This document shows, piece after piece, positions 24,315 through 33,092 of a stretch of DNA of 64,000 nt. The stretch lies in assembly GCF_030548465.1 (NCBI RefSeq), contig NZ_JAUOSF010000001.1:248001-312000 (forward strand), read 5' to 3'. The notes beneath the pieces are model-generated. The model worked only from the letters and a program-made list of their open reading frames with translations. It was not told the DNA's origin and did no database searches. Both the position numbers and the translations under genes were made by a program. Position 1 is the first letter of the stretch. Each line of letters begins with the position of its first letter. The stretch comes from Tamlana sp. 2_MG-2023 (GTDB lineage Bacteria; Bacteroidota; Bacteroidia; Flavobacteriales; Flavobacteriaceae).

Positions 24315-27300
24315 ATGAATCCAACAGAAAAATATTTCATTCAAAATAGAGATACAAAAAATCAATATGTTCTGATAACATTAATAAAGAATTACAGTAT
24401 TGTAGTTCATGGTGTATCTGAAGCAACACCTTCGATCGAAATCACTCATTTTGAAAGTGAAGCAGCAGCAGAACAGGAAATAAACATGGTTATTAAGGCT
24501 AAATTAGAAGCAGAGTACAAAGAAGCAGAGAAACCAGATCACCTTTCTGTTTTTTCCATTGCTATGGAACAGTTAAAAACGGAAGATGTTTCTGTTTTCG
24601 AGAAAAACCTACTTACCTTAAAAACACTAGTAGATGCTTATTCTTCAAGAGATAACCACCCTTTTACACGGTATCTTGGTGTGAAAATGAAAGACGAAAG
24701 TTTGGTAGCCGTGGAGGTACTAGACGAATATCTTCTAAAACATATAGATAATATATCATCTACGACATTGGTTTCTGTTTTTCAGATGACATTACAGAAT
24801 ATCTATTTTAATTTTCAAGCGACAGGTTTAGTTGCTGAAGAAATTATTAAAAGAAAAGATGTCGCTGCACAGCTTGCTATTGTAGATCAATTTTATGAAG
24901 CTTGCGAGTATTATGATGCGGGTCACCGATTTTGGGGTAATACCACGCTTGATAATTTAATAGATGATTATTTCCCTAATTTCGAATCTGAATCTTTATT
25001 AAAATTATTAGAAAAAGCTTCTGGCGATATGCTTAATAAAGACGGAGGCGATGAAATGGACGAACTTTTTGCACCAGCTTTACACCATACCGAAGATTCT
25101 AATATTCAACAAAACATACTAAAAGTTCTTGAGGCTTATAAAACAGAGTATGAGGAGGAAGGCTATGTAGAGGAAGGGTATTTTGAAGAACTATTGGATG
25201 CGATTTTAGAATCTGCTTCTGAATCTGTTAAAAAAGGTATTAATCAATTAATAAACAGAAAAGAACACAGAGCCGCTTTATTAGAAGCTATTAGTAATAC
25301 AGATCTTGAACTTATTGAGAATCTTCTAAATGAAGGACTAATACCAGACGCTTCTATTATTCAAAGCATTACCGAAAACGCATTAGAAAAGAAAGATTTA
25401 TCGGTGCTTAAATTATGCAAAAGCAAAGGCATTCTATATGATACTGAAGCACTTTTTAATAAAGCAGAAAATAATGTCGATGTTTTAATAGAGTGCATTC
25501 AATCTGATCTTGTAGATATTAATTACATTAATACAGAATCAAATAAAAACTTATTATTTTTTGTTTCCGAAGAAAAAAATCTTCTAGAAATATTACTAAA
25601 AAAAGGAATCGATGTAAACCATAGCGATAACGACGGCCATACCATTTTAGATCGAGTATGCTCTTATGCTAGAGGAGACAACGAAAAGTATATCGCAGTT
25701 GTAAAACTACTTTTGGAGTATCATGCAAATCCGAACTCTTGCATTATTAATACAGGTTGGGAAGAAGGAACAATGCCATTACATTATGCTGTAGAAAACA
25801 AAGCTATTCAAATTTCTAAATTGTTAATTAATGCTTCCGCAGATGTAAATGCCAAGCGAAAAAATGGCGATAATCCATTAATTTTAGCACATAAAGCAGA
25901 TGATAATACCTTAATTGATTTACTTATTCAAACAGGTGCCACGGCTCCAGAGCATGAATTGCTTAAAATCAAATTTTTAAGATATGGAGCACAGAAAGCA
26001 TGGGAGCAAATTATAGATATGGAAGCGGCTATCACTTTAGCATATCCAGATGATTTTACAGTGATTTTACGATTAGCGGAGGCGCATTATTTCTTTAAAT
26101 CAAATTATTCCGAAGCAGCTGTTTATGCAAACCGTGCCTTGGTATTAAAAGCAAATAACAATTCTTTAAATATTCTTATTATGAGTTTAATAAGACTCGG
26201 TCAGGTACAAAAAACCATCGATGTGTTTTTAGATCATAAAGAATCTTTCAAACCAAACAGAATGTTGGCAGATAATATTATCGGTAATCTTGTTATGGCT
26301 TACTGTGTTAGCGGTCAATTAAAAGAAGGTCTTGAGGTTTTAAGTCCGTATTTTAGTAAAGTTGAAGAATCTAGAAGTGCTAGAGGTGTTATGAGTTTTA
26401 ATATTGCTTGTATGTATGCATTATTAAATGATATACATGAAATGTTGCCTTATGTTATAAATGCGTTAGAACGAGAATATACCAAAGCAGATTTTCTTAA
26501 TGATAACGATTTTGCAAACTTTCATGACAATGAATTGTTTTTATTTATCCTAAATCAGGATCATAAAAAAAACATAGAATTAGAAGAATATGTAGAAGAT
26601 ACCGAAGCAAACTCATTTATAAAGCTAGAGGTAAAAGCCTTTTACAATACAGGATCATTCTCGTTTGAAAATGAAGATCATGAATATAGTTATCAAACAG
26701 GTATTATTGGTGGAGATAAAAAAGAAAGCAGACGATTATACGAGTCTAAAGCACAAGCTTTAACGGTCTTTTTTAATAAACGAAAAAAGATGTCTCTTGA
26801 AGATAAAAACATGTATTTTATATTAAAAGAGGATGATTCTAATTTTAGTTTAAAAGCTCCAAAAGGAGTAACTAGTACGCTTGATTTTATATCTGGAACT
26901 AAAATAACAGCAGCCGTAGAACCTCTTGCATTTACTACTAATGCAAAATCTGGAGACACACTACTTGATTTTTATAATGGTAAAATTCTGGTAATGTCTA
27001 AAAGGTTTATCGATATGCTTGAAGAAGCAGGCGTAACTACATTGCAAACGTTTCCTGTAATTATTAAAAGCGAAAAAGACAAAACCGTTTGGGAGAACTA
27101 TTTTGCGATAAATATTCTAGACGCTGTTGCTTGCGGGGCCTTCCCGGCTTCTATATTTAAAGAGAACGGCCCTAAACATGGTATTCGTTGCGAATTAGCT
27201 ATTGATACAGAAAAAGTTAATGATAACTTGTTATTTCGATTAAAAGAACATTTACCAACCATTATTTTACACCGTAATGTTGCTAAGCACCTTATAGATA

Positions 27301-27350
27301 ATGATCCTGATGAGGTTATAAAATGGGAGTTTAGCGGTATTATTCACTAA
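24315..27350 (+). CDS. Large WGR / ankyrin / TPR protein with Imm11-like C-terminus
   Basis: A 1011-residue protein with no signal peptide. An in-frame ATG exists at 24261, but a -7-like TATTTTGC overlaps it, so 24315 is preferred. Domains read by eye: a WGR-like N-terminus (about 1-75, MNPTEKYFIQNRDTKNQYVL), a helical region (75-370), degenerate ankyrin repeats (about 385-550, e.g. GIDVNHSDNDGHTILDRV, GTMPLHYAVENKAIQISKLL), TPR-like helices (560-760), and a C-terminal domain (775-1011) resembling DUF1629/Imm11 immunity proteins (FIDMLEEAGVTTLQTFPVII...FAINILDAV). It may be an immunity or conflict protein (inference). It sits next to an insertion scar and ends in terminators. Confidence 0.75.
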   Translation: MNPTEKYFIQNRDTKNQYVLITLIKNYSIVVHGVSEATPSIEITHFESEAAAEQEINMVIKAKLEAEYKEAEKPDHLSVFSIAMEQLKTEDVSVFEKNLLTLKTLVDAYSSRDNHPFTRYLGVKMKDESLVAVEVLDEYLLKHIDNISSTTLVSVFQMTLQNIYFNFQATGLVAEEIIKRKDVAAQLAIVDQFYEACEYYDAGHRFWGNTTLDNLIDDYFPNFESESLLKLLEKASGDMLNKDGGDEMDELFAPALHHTEDSNIQQNILKVLEAYKTEYEEEGYVEEGYFEELLDAILESASESVKKGINQLINRKEHRAALLEAISNTDLELIENLLNEGLIPDASIIQSITENALEKKDLSVLKLCKSKGILYDTEALFNKAENNVDVLIECIQSDLVDINYINTESNKNLLFFVSEEKNLLEILLKKGIDVNHSDNDGHTILDRVCSYARGDNEKYIAVVKLLLEYHANPNSCIINTGWEEGTMPLHYAVENKAIQISKLLINASADVNAKRKNGDNPLILAHKADDNTLIDLLIQTGATAPEHELLKIKFLRYGAQKAWEQIIDMEAAITLAYPDDFTVILRLAEAHYFFKSNYSEAAVYANRALVLKANNNSLNILIMSLIRLGQVQKTIDVFLDHKESFKPNRMLADNIIGNLVMAYCVSGQLKEGLEVLSPYFSKVEESRSARGVMSFNIACMYALLNDIHEMLPYVINALEREYTKADFLNDNDFANFHDNELFLFILNQDHKKNIELEEYVEDTEANSFIKLEVKAFYNTGSFSFENEDHEYSYQTGIIGGDKKESRRLYESKAQALTVFFNKRKKMSLEDKNMYFILKEDDSNFSLKAPKGVTSTLDFISGTKITAAVEPLAFTTNAKSGDTLLDFYNGKILVMSKRFIDMLEEAGVTTLQTFPVIIKSEKDKTVWENYFAINILDAVACGAFPASIFKENGPKHGIRCELAIDTEKVNDNLLFRLKEHLPTIILHRNVAKHLIDNDPDEVIKWEFSGIIH

Positions 27351-27377
27351 ATAACAGACGTATAAGTATCGTAGTTA

Positions 27378-27408
27378 TAAACCTTAGAGCAATCTGAGGT
27401 TTTTTATT
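27378..27408 (+). terminator. Terminator of the WGR/ankyrin gene
   Basis: AACCTTAGA (27379-27387) pairs with TCTGAGGTT (27392-27400, one wobble) and a T run follows. A second perfect hairpin without T run, GAATTGTATGATT / AATCATACAATTC, lies at 27424-27457. Confidence 0.7.
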
Positions 27409-27462
27409 GATATTCGCAAAAATGAATTGTATGATTTTAGTTTTAATCATACAATTCTAAAC

Positions 27463-27513
27463 AAAAAAATCAGTACCAAATAACGCTAGATTGTTATTCG
27501 ATACTGATTTTTT
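27463..27513. terminator. Bidirectional terminator between the WGR/ankyrin gene and norB
   Basis: ATCAGTA and AATAAC arms pair with GTTATT and TACTGAT around a short loop. An A run precedes and a T run follows, so it works in both directions. It lies 28 bp after the norB stop. Confidence 0.8.
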
Positions 27514-27541
27514 ATTTCAGCATTTTTTCTAAAAAAAACAC

Positions 27542-29770
27542 TTATTTATTTACTTGTTTCCTTTTGAAGTTGTAAATCGTTTCTTCAATAGTAAACCAAC
27601 AGAAGTAGAAGATACCAACAGAGAAGATGATATCACCAATAATACGCATCCATTTTAAAGTTTGTATAGGTTCAGCATATAATAAATCTGAATCTCTAGC
27701 AAATGAATAACCTTGAGTTATCGAGGTATACGCTTGAATAACGCCAATAGGAAGTAAGCTGAAAACCACCATGGCAACCAATCCAATATTTAAAAACCAG
27801 AAGGCACGTTTGAGTTTTTTACTTTGCCAAACTCTATCAGAATAAAAACGTAAACAGATTAAAATGAATCCCATACCAAGCATACCATACACCCCAAATA
27901 AAGCGGTGTGTGCATGTACTGCAGTCGTGTTTAATCCTTGAATATAATACAAGGCAATTGGGGGATTAATTAAGAACCCGAAGACACCTGCACCTACAAA
28001 GTTCCAGAATGAAACGGCTATAAAGAAAAATATAGGCCATTTGTATTTTTGCATCCATGGGGTGCTTTTTAAATGACTCCAGCTTTCTCTAATTTCGAAG
28101 CCCATCAGCGTTAATGGTACTACTTCTAAAGCACTAAATGTCGCTCCTAAAGCAATGGCTTGTACCGGAGTTCCAGAGTAATAAAGGTGGTGTAACGTTC
28201 CAATAATTCCACCAGCTAAAAAGATTGAAGCAGAGGCAACAGAAACACGCCCCGCAGTTTTAGCTGAAATGATTTTCATTTGAGAAAAAATGTATGCAAT
28301 CACTACGGTAGCAAAAACTTCAAAGAAACCTTCTACCCAAAGGTGAACCAACCACCATCTCCAGTAATTAATAACTGGTAAGCTACTGTTTTCACCATAC
28401 ATCAATCCGCTGAAAAAGAACATCCCAATAGCCATTACAGATATTAATAAGATGATTAATAAATGTTTTGAAGGATCATTTTTACGAATCGCATAAATAA
28501 TGTGACGACTTACCATAATTACCCAAAGGATTAATCCGATACCTAAGAATATTTGCCAGAAACGACCTAAGTCCATGTATTCATAACCTTGGTGGCCAAA
28601 GAAGAAATTGGTTGTTAAATCTAAAAATTGATGTACACCTAACCATTCGCCAGCCATAGAGCCTAAAACAATGATTAGCAATGCAAAGAATAAGAAATTA
28701 ACCCCAAACCGTTGGTATTTCATTTCCTTACCAGAAATCATAGGCGCTAAAAATAATCCTGTGGCTAGCCAAGTTGCGGCAATCCAGAATACAGCCAATT
28801 GTGTGTGCCATGTTCTTGTAATAGAATAAGGTAAGTATTGCGATAATTCGAAACCAAAAAACGCCTGACCTTCAACCGTATAATGTACAGTCGCAGCACC
28901 TAAAATAACCTGTAAGGCTATTAATAACGAAATAACAATAAAGTATTTTAAGATGGTTTTTTGTGATTTAAAAAGCTTCAATCCTGTTAAAGGATCGGTT
29001 TCAGGCTTGTCAATAAGCTCTCCTTTTTCATGGTTTAATAAGTAGTAGTAGGTAAGAATTCCTATGAATAATAACAACAATACAATTGATAACCCCGACC
29101 AGATTACAGAATCATCTGTAATGTTATTATCTATTAAAGGTTCGTGTGGCCAGTTAGACGTGTAGGTGTAATCTTTTTCAGGACGGTTGGTACTTGCAGC
29201 CCAAGAAGTCCAAAATAAAAAGGCGTTAAGTTGTTCTAACTTTTCAGGATTAGTTAAAGCGCCTTTAGGAATGGCATATTCTGCTTTTCCTTCAGAAAAT
29301 ATAGATGTGTAATGTTTAATGTTTTCCTGAACAGCTTCTAGTCGTGCTTTAGAAATAGTAATCGATTTGTCTGTTTCATTAAAAGTATTTGTTCTAATAT
29401 CTTTAATTAAACGTGCTTTTATAGCAGCTTTTTGTTCAACACCTAAGTTGTCGTAACTTTTATTAAAATCGGCTTGAGCCCAAGTATTTAACATGTAAAC
29501 GGCTTCTCTGTGAATCCAATCGGCCGTCCAATCGGGTGCTACGTAACTTCCGTGTCCCCAAATAGAACCGACTTCCATACCACCAATAGATTCCCAAACA
29601 TTTTGTCCGGTTTGAATATCTGCTTTGGTGTATAAAACGGCATTGGTTTCTTTCACAATAACCTGATCAGGTATAGGGGGCTGGGTTTGATACACCTCGG
29701 TACCAATCCAAATTAGTGTGATGAAGGATAAAACAACGACACTAATAAATGCAATCCATGTTTTTTTCAT
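27542..29770 (-). CDS. norB: Quinol-dependent nitric oxide reductase (qNor)
   Basis: A 742-residue single-chain NO reductase reducing 2 NO to N2O with quinol electrons. It begins with one TM helix and a periplasmic cytochrome-c-like but haemless domain (about 40-215, including GGMEVGSIWGHGSYVAPDWTADW), the mark of qNor. The haem-copper-type core follows with some 12 helices (TWHTQLAVFWIAATWLATGLF, INYWRWWLVHLWVEGFFEVFA with the metal-ligand histidine and nearby glutamates, NTTAVHAHTALFGVYGMLGMG). No norC is needed. It lies between the convergent terminator and the Moco operon, with its own promoter. Confidence 0.95.
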   Translation of the reverse strand: MKKTWIAFISVVVLSFITLIWIGTEVYQTQPPIPDQVIVKETNAVLYTKADIQTGQNVWESIGGMEVGSIWGHGSYVAPDWTADWIHREAVYMLNTWAQADFNKSYDNLGVEQKAAIKARLIKDIRTNTFNETDKSITISKARLEAVQENIKHYTSIFSEGKAEYAIPKGALTNPEKLEQLNAFLFWTSWAASTNRPEKDYTYTSNWPHEPLIDNNITDDSVIWSGLSIVLLLLFIGILTYYYLLNHEKGELIDKPETDPLTGLKLFKSQKTILKYFIVISLLIALQVILGAATVHYTVEGQAFFGFELSQYLPYSITRTWHTQLAVFWIAATWLATGLFLAPMISGKEMKYQRFGVNFLFFALLIIVLGSMAGEWLGVHQFLDLTTNFFFGHQGYEYMDLGRFWQIFLGIGLILWVIMVSRHIIYAIRKNDPSKHLLIILLISVMAIGMFFFSGLMYGENSSLPVINYWRWWLVHLWVEGFFEVFATVVIAYIFSQMKIISAKTAGRVSVASASIFLAGGIIGTLHHLYYSGTPVQAIALGATFSALEVVPLTLMGFEIRESWSHLKSTPWMQKYKWPIFFFIAVSFWNFVGAGVFGFLINPPIALYYIQGLNTTAVHAHTALFGVYGMLGMGFILICLRFYSDRVWQSKKLKRAFWFLNIGLVAMVVFSLLPIGVIQAYTSITQGYSFARDSDLLYAEPIQTLKWMRIIGDIIFSVGIFYFCWFTIEETIYNFKRKQVNK

Positions 29771-29889
29771 TTTAAATTTATTTATATGGTTTATTATTGA
29801 TTGTTAAGCAGTTTTGATAAAGATTTTCAGTGTGTTTTTGTTGAGGTTTCTTTAAACGATTTACATTTAGAAGACTCATTGTATTGGAG

Positions 29890-29929
29890 CAAATTTAGAA
29901 TTAAAACCAATAAAGGACAAATTTATCCT
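29890..29929 (-). promoter_or_regulatory. norB promoter with overlapping palindromic operator
   Basis: On the minus strand: TTTG (29918-29921), a 20-bp spacer, then TAAATTTG (29890-29897). Over the -33 element lies AGGACAAATTTATCCT (29914-29929), a 16-bp palindrome with one mismatched pair, where a repressor would block polymerase. An NO-responsive repressor such as an Rrf2/NsrR-type protein is a guess. The rest of the 366-bp gap to moaA shows nothing else. Confidence 0.6.
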
Positions 29930-30136
29930 AATTAAAATTTTAAGATTTTTTATTTTGAAAAAATGGAGTAAAAAGAGAAAGAGGAGGGCTTATTTAATTA
30001 AATAACAAGAAAGTTATGAGAGAGGTGTAGAGTTTTTATTGATTTGCGTATAGCTGTGAATTAATAGCCACTAGCGACAAGCTAGCTCTATCAAATTTAG
30101 ACGATTAAGCAACTAAACATTTCAACAACAAACAGT

Positions 30137-31135
30137 CTACCCACCAATAGCAGTCATACTCCTGTTTTTTGTATGTAATTCAGGCTCTTGAAGTTTTTTT
30201 AGGGTATCCATACCGCCACGGACTTTAAATTTGGCTAACACCGCTTTTTTTATAACTGGTTCTATAGATTTTCCTTCGCGAAGCGTGGTTAATAAATCAG
30301 ACTCTGTAGAGGAGAACAAACAGTTTTTTAATTGTCCGTTAGCCGTTAAACGTAACCGGTTACAAGAATCACAAAATGGATTACTTACCGAGCTAATAAT
30401 AGCAAAAGAACCTTGGTAACCTGATATTTTATAGTTTTTAGAGGTGTCATTAGGCGCATCTTGCAAGCGTTCTACTTGGTGTTCTTCAAATGAGGCATGT
30501 ACGAGTTTCATGACATCGGCATAAGACACCATTTTACTCATATCCCACTTGTTGCCATCAAAAGGCATGAATTCTATAAAACGTACCGAAACTGGTAAAT
30601 CTTTAGTGAAGTTAATAAAATCAATGATTTCGTTTTCATTGAAATCCTTCATTAAAACCGCATTGATTTTTACCGTAAAACCTTCTTTAACTAAAAGTAG
30701 AATGTTGTCATAAACACGTTTAAACTCATGGCGACGGGTGATGTGTTTAAACTTACTTTCATCTAAAGAGTCTAAACTTACGTTTATTTTCATAACGCCA
30801 TATTTTTTTAAAACTGGAATAAACTTATCGATAATCACCGCATTTGAGGTGATGGATAATTCCACCGGAAGCGTTGCCAGTTTCTCCAAAATTACTGGAA
30901 TATCTTTCCGAATTAAAGGTTCGCCGCCTGTTAATCTGATTTTTGTAACCCCATGATCTACGAAAGTTTTGGCGATTTGGTAAATCTCCTCGTATGTCAT
31001 TAAATTACTTTTCGGAGAGAGTTTAACACCTTCCTCGGGCATGCAGTAGGTACACCTTAAATTACAGCGTTCAATTAGAGAGATACGCAGGTAGGCGTGG
31101 TCTCTGCCGTGGGAATCTTGTAGTATGTTTTTCAT
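30137..31135 (-). CDS. moaA: GTP 3',8-cyclase (radical SAM), molybdopterin step 1
   Basis: A 332-residue radical SAM enzyme that with MoaC turns GTP into cyclic pyranopterin monophosphate. The SAM cluster motif CNLRCTYCMPEEG is near residues 24-36 and GGEPL near 70. The second 4Fe-4S site uses CDSCNRLRLTANGQLKNC near 257-274. The C-terminus ends in GG (MTAIGG), needed for activity in the family. It is the last gene of the minus-strand Moco operon. A broken copy of its 3' end lies at 23609-23776. Confidence 0.97.
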   Translation of the reverse strand: MKNILQDSHGRDHAYLRISLIERCNLRCTYCMPEEGVKLSPKSNLMTYEEIYQIAKTFVDHGVTKIRLTGGEPLIRKDIPVILEKLATLPVELSITSNAVIIDKFIPVLKKYGVMKINVSLDSLDESKFKHITRRHEFKRVYDNILLLVKEGFTVKINAVLMKDFNENEIIDFINFTKDLPVSVRFIEFMPFDGNKWDMSKMVSYADVMKLVHASFEEHQVERLQDAPNDTSKNYKISGYQGSFAIISSVSNPFCDSCNRLRLTANGQLKNCLFSSTESDLLTTLREGKSIEPVIKKAVLAKFKVRGGMDTLKKLQEPELHTKNRSMTAIGG

Positions 31136-31247
31136 TTTTTTTTTTGTTGTTAAGGAGTTAAGAAATTAAATAGTTAAGTAGTTAAGAAGTTAAAGTAGTT
31201 AGATGTTTATAATCAAGTAACTAACAACCAACAACTAATAACCAACT

Positions 31248-32159
31248 TTAATCATGTCTCGCTCCTTTTAAAATACGAAAACTATGTAAAACCCCTGGAA
31301 AAATAGCATCCATTGATTCTTTTGCGCCGTTTGTTGAACCTGGTAAGGCTAAAATTAGTGTGTCTTCAATAGTACCTGCAACACTTCTTGATAGCATAGA
31401 AAATGGCGTGCGTTCTTGTCCGTAGCTGCGAATAGCTTCCTCAATACCAGGAATACGTCTATCTAAAATCGGAATTAAGGCTTCGGGGGTCACATCTCGA
31501 CCTGAAAGTCCGGTCCCACCTGTGTAAATCACCATATCGATACCTTGTGCTTGGTAACTTTTTGCTTTTTGCTGAATCACATCTTTTTCATCAGGGATAA
31601 TCACGTATTCAGAAATTTTTACACCACATGATTCGAGTTTAGCAATAATTGCTTTTCCTGCTTTATCTTCTTTGTGTCCTGCAGAAATGGTATCGCTGCA
31701 AACCACAACCGCAGCGGTTAAATCTTTTCTGAATTTGTCATTAAAGTCCGATTTACCACCTTTTTTATTTAGCAATTTAATAGCGTGAATTTCGATGCCT
31801 TTATCAATAGGTTTAAGCATGTCATACATGTTTAAAGCCACAACACTCGCGCCATGCATAGCTTCTACCTCAACGCCAGTTTTATATATGGTTTTTACCG
31901 TAAATATCACTGAAATCTCTAAGTCGTTTATTTCGTATTCCACACCGGTAAATTCAATTGGTAGGGGGTGGCAATCGGGTAAAATATCTGGTGTGCGTTT
32001 TACACCTAAAAGTCCAGCTGCTTTACTCATGGCAAAGACATTTCCTTTAGGAACCGTATCGTTTTTAATTGCTTCAATAGTTTCTTGTTTACTAACTTTT
32101 ACCACAGCTTGTGCGGTTGCGATGCGTAGTGTGGTGTTTTTGTGGGTGATGTCGACCAT
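31248..32159 (-). CDS. moaCB: MoaC-MoaB/MogA fusion protein
   Basis: A 303-residue bifunctional protein. Residues 1-145 are MoaC (MVDITHKNTTLRIATA, LPDCHPLPIEFTGVEYE, VEVEAMHGASVVALNMYDM), which completes cyclic pyranopterin monophosphate. Residues 150-303 are MoaB/MogA-like (AAVVVCSDTISAGHKEDKAG, YTGGTGLSGRDVTPEALIPIL, LPGSTNGAKESM), which adenylates molybdopterin. This fusion is known in Bacteroidota. It is separated from moaA by 112 bp of repetitive AT-rich sequence. Confidence 0.95.
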   Translation of the reverse strand: MVDITHKNTTLRIATAQAVVKVSKQETIEAIKNDTVPKGNVFAMSKAAGLLGVKRTPDILPDCHPLPIEFTGVEYEINDLEISVIFTVKTIYKTGVEVEAMHGASVVALNMYDMLKPIDKGIEIHAIKLLNKKGGKSDFNDKFRKDLTAAVVVCSDTISAGHKEDKAGKAIIAKLESCGVKISEYVIIPDEKDVIQQKAKSYQAQGIDMVIYTGGTGLSGRDVTPEALIPILDRRIPGIEEAIRSYGQERTPFSMLSRSVAGTIEDTLILALPGSTNGAKESMDAIFPGVLHSFRILKGARHD

Positions 32160-32192
32160 TTTTGAAATTTATTATTTATTATTGATAATTTA

Positions 32193-32540
32193 TTATTTGG
32201 TACTTGCTGTTTTTCTTGAAGCCATGAAGATTGAGGTTAACTCTCGAGATTCTTGCAAGATATGAGCAACGCTTTCTTTTTGGATGATATTTTCATCAAT
32301 GGCAAATTCTATCCAAAAATTTGACTCATCAACCTCCTCAATAACGATGCTGATTTTTGCAATAAAACTGGCTTTTGATTGAGCGACACAAGTTGCACGA
32401 TAATTCGCAGCGACCGAGGTGGAGCATCTAATTAATTGTCCTTTGATGTGATTGGCTAAATAGCTATTGGGAAACTGTCCTGTTGTTTTAACACAATTGT
32501 GAGCAAAAACTTTAGTTCTCACTTTTAAGGCTTCTTTCAT
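32193..32540 (-). CDS. Four-helix bundle protein (23S rRNA intervening-sequence family)
   Basis: A 115-residue helical protein with the family pattern: KVFAHNCVKTTGQFPNSYL, HIKGQLIRCSTSVAANYRAT, then KISIVIEEVDESNFWIEFAI and a C-terminal helix ending EELTS-like (SRELTSIFMASRK). The family was first seen inside 23S rRNA intervening sequences and is related to the Avd protein of diversity-generating retroelements. No retroelement parts are nearby. It interrupts the Moco operon between moaE and moaCB, flanked by AT-rich spacers, and looks like an insertion. Role unknown. Confidence 0.85.
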   Translation of the reverse strand: MKEALKVRTKVFAHNCVKTTGQFPNSYLANHIKGQLIRCSTSVAANYRATCVAQSKASFIAKISIVIEEVDESNFWIEFAIDENIIQKESVAHILQESRELTSIFMASRKTASTK

Positions 32541-32647
32541 GAATAATCAATTTTTTTAAGTTTCTGCTAATTAATAATCATTAAAAAATAATCACTATTA
32601 AATTTCAAGAGGTTGCTAGGTAATAATCAATAGTCAATAAAAAATAA

Positions 32648-33091
32648 TCAATTATTAACCTTCCAAGTGTGGCTGTCATCTTCAAAAATCTCCTTTCCAA
32701 AAACAGGAACATCAGCCTTTATCGCTTCTACAATATATTCTAGGGCTTCAAAAACCACTTTTCGTCTTGGTGAAGAAACGAATACGAATAAGCAAATTTC
32801 ACCAGCTTTTACCGTACCTAAACTATGGTAAATGTGCATACACGTTAAGTCGAATTTCTCGAAAGCAGATTCGCGTATGTCGTGGAATTTCTGGTTAGCC
32901 ATGTCTTCATAGGCTGTGTATTCTATAGCGGCAACGGTTTTTCCGTCAATGTCATCGGCACGCACTTGTCCTAAGAAAATATTATGGGCACCAATACTTG
33001 TTTTAGTTTGGTGTTTGTAAATGGAATTTCCTATGAAATCTGAGGAAATCGCGCCGTCTCTAAAGACGTTTTTAGGTTTTTTGGTTTCCAT
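32648..33091 (-). CDS. moaE: Molybdopterin synthase catalytic subunit
   Basis: A 147-residue MoaE, which with thiocarboxylated MoaD adds the dithiolene sulfurs to the pterin. Typical segments: GAHNIFLGQVRADDIDGKTVAAIEYTAY, then CMHIYHSLGTVKAGEICLFVFVSSPRRKVVFEALEYIVEAIKADVPVFGKEIFED, containing the active-site lysine (FGKEIF, near 136). It lies 1 bp after moeB, so the pair is co-translated. Confidence 0.95.
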   Translation of the reverse strand: METKKPKNVFRDGAISSDFIGNSIYKHQTKTSIGAHNIFLGQVRADDIDGKTVAAIEYTAYEDMANQKFHDIRESAFEKFDLTCMHIYHSLGTVKAGEICLFVFVSSPRRKVVFEALEYIVEAIKADVPVFGKEIFEDDSHTWKVNN

Positions 33092-33092
33092 G

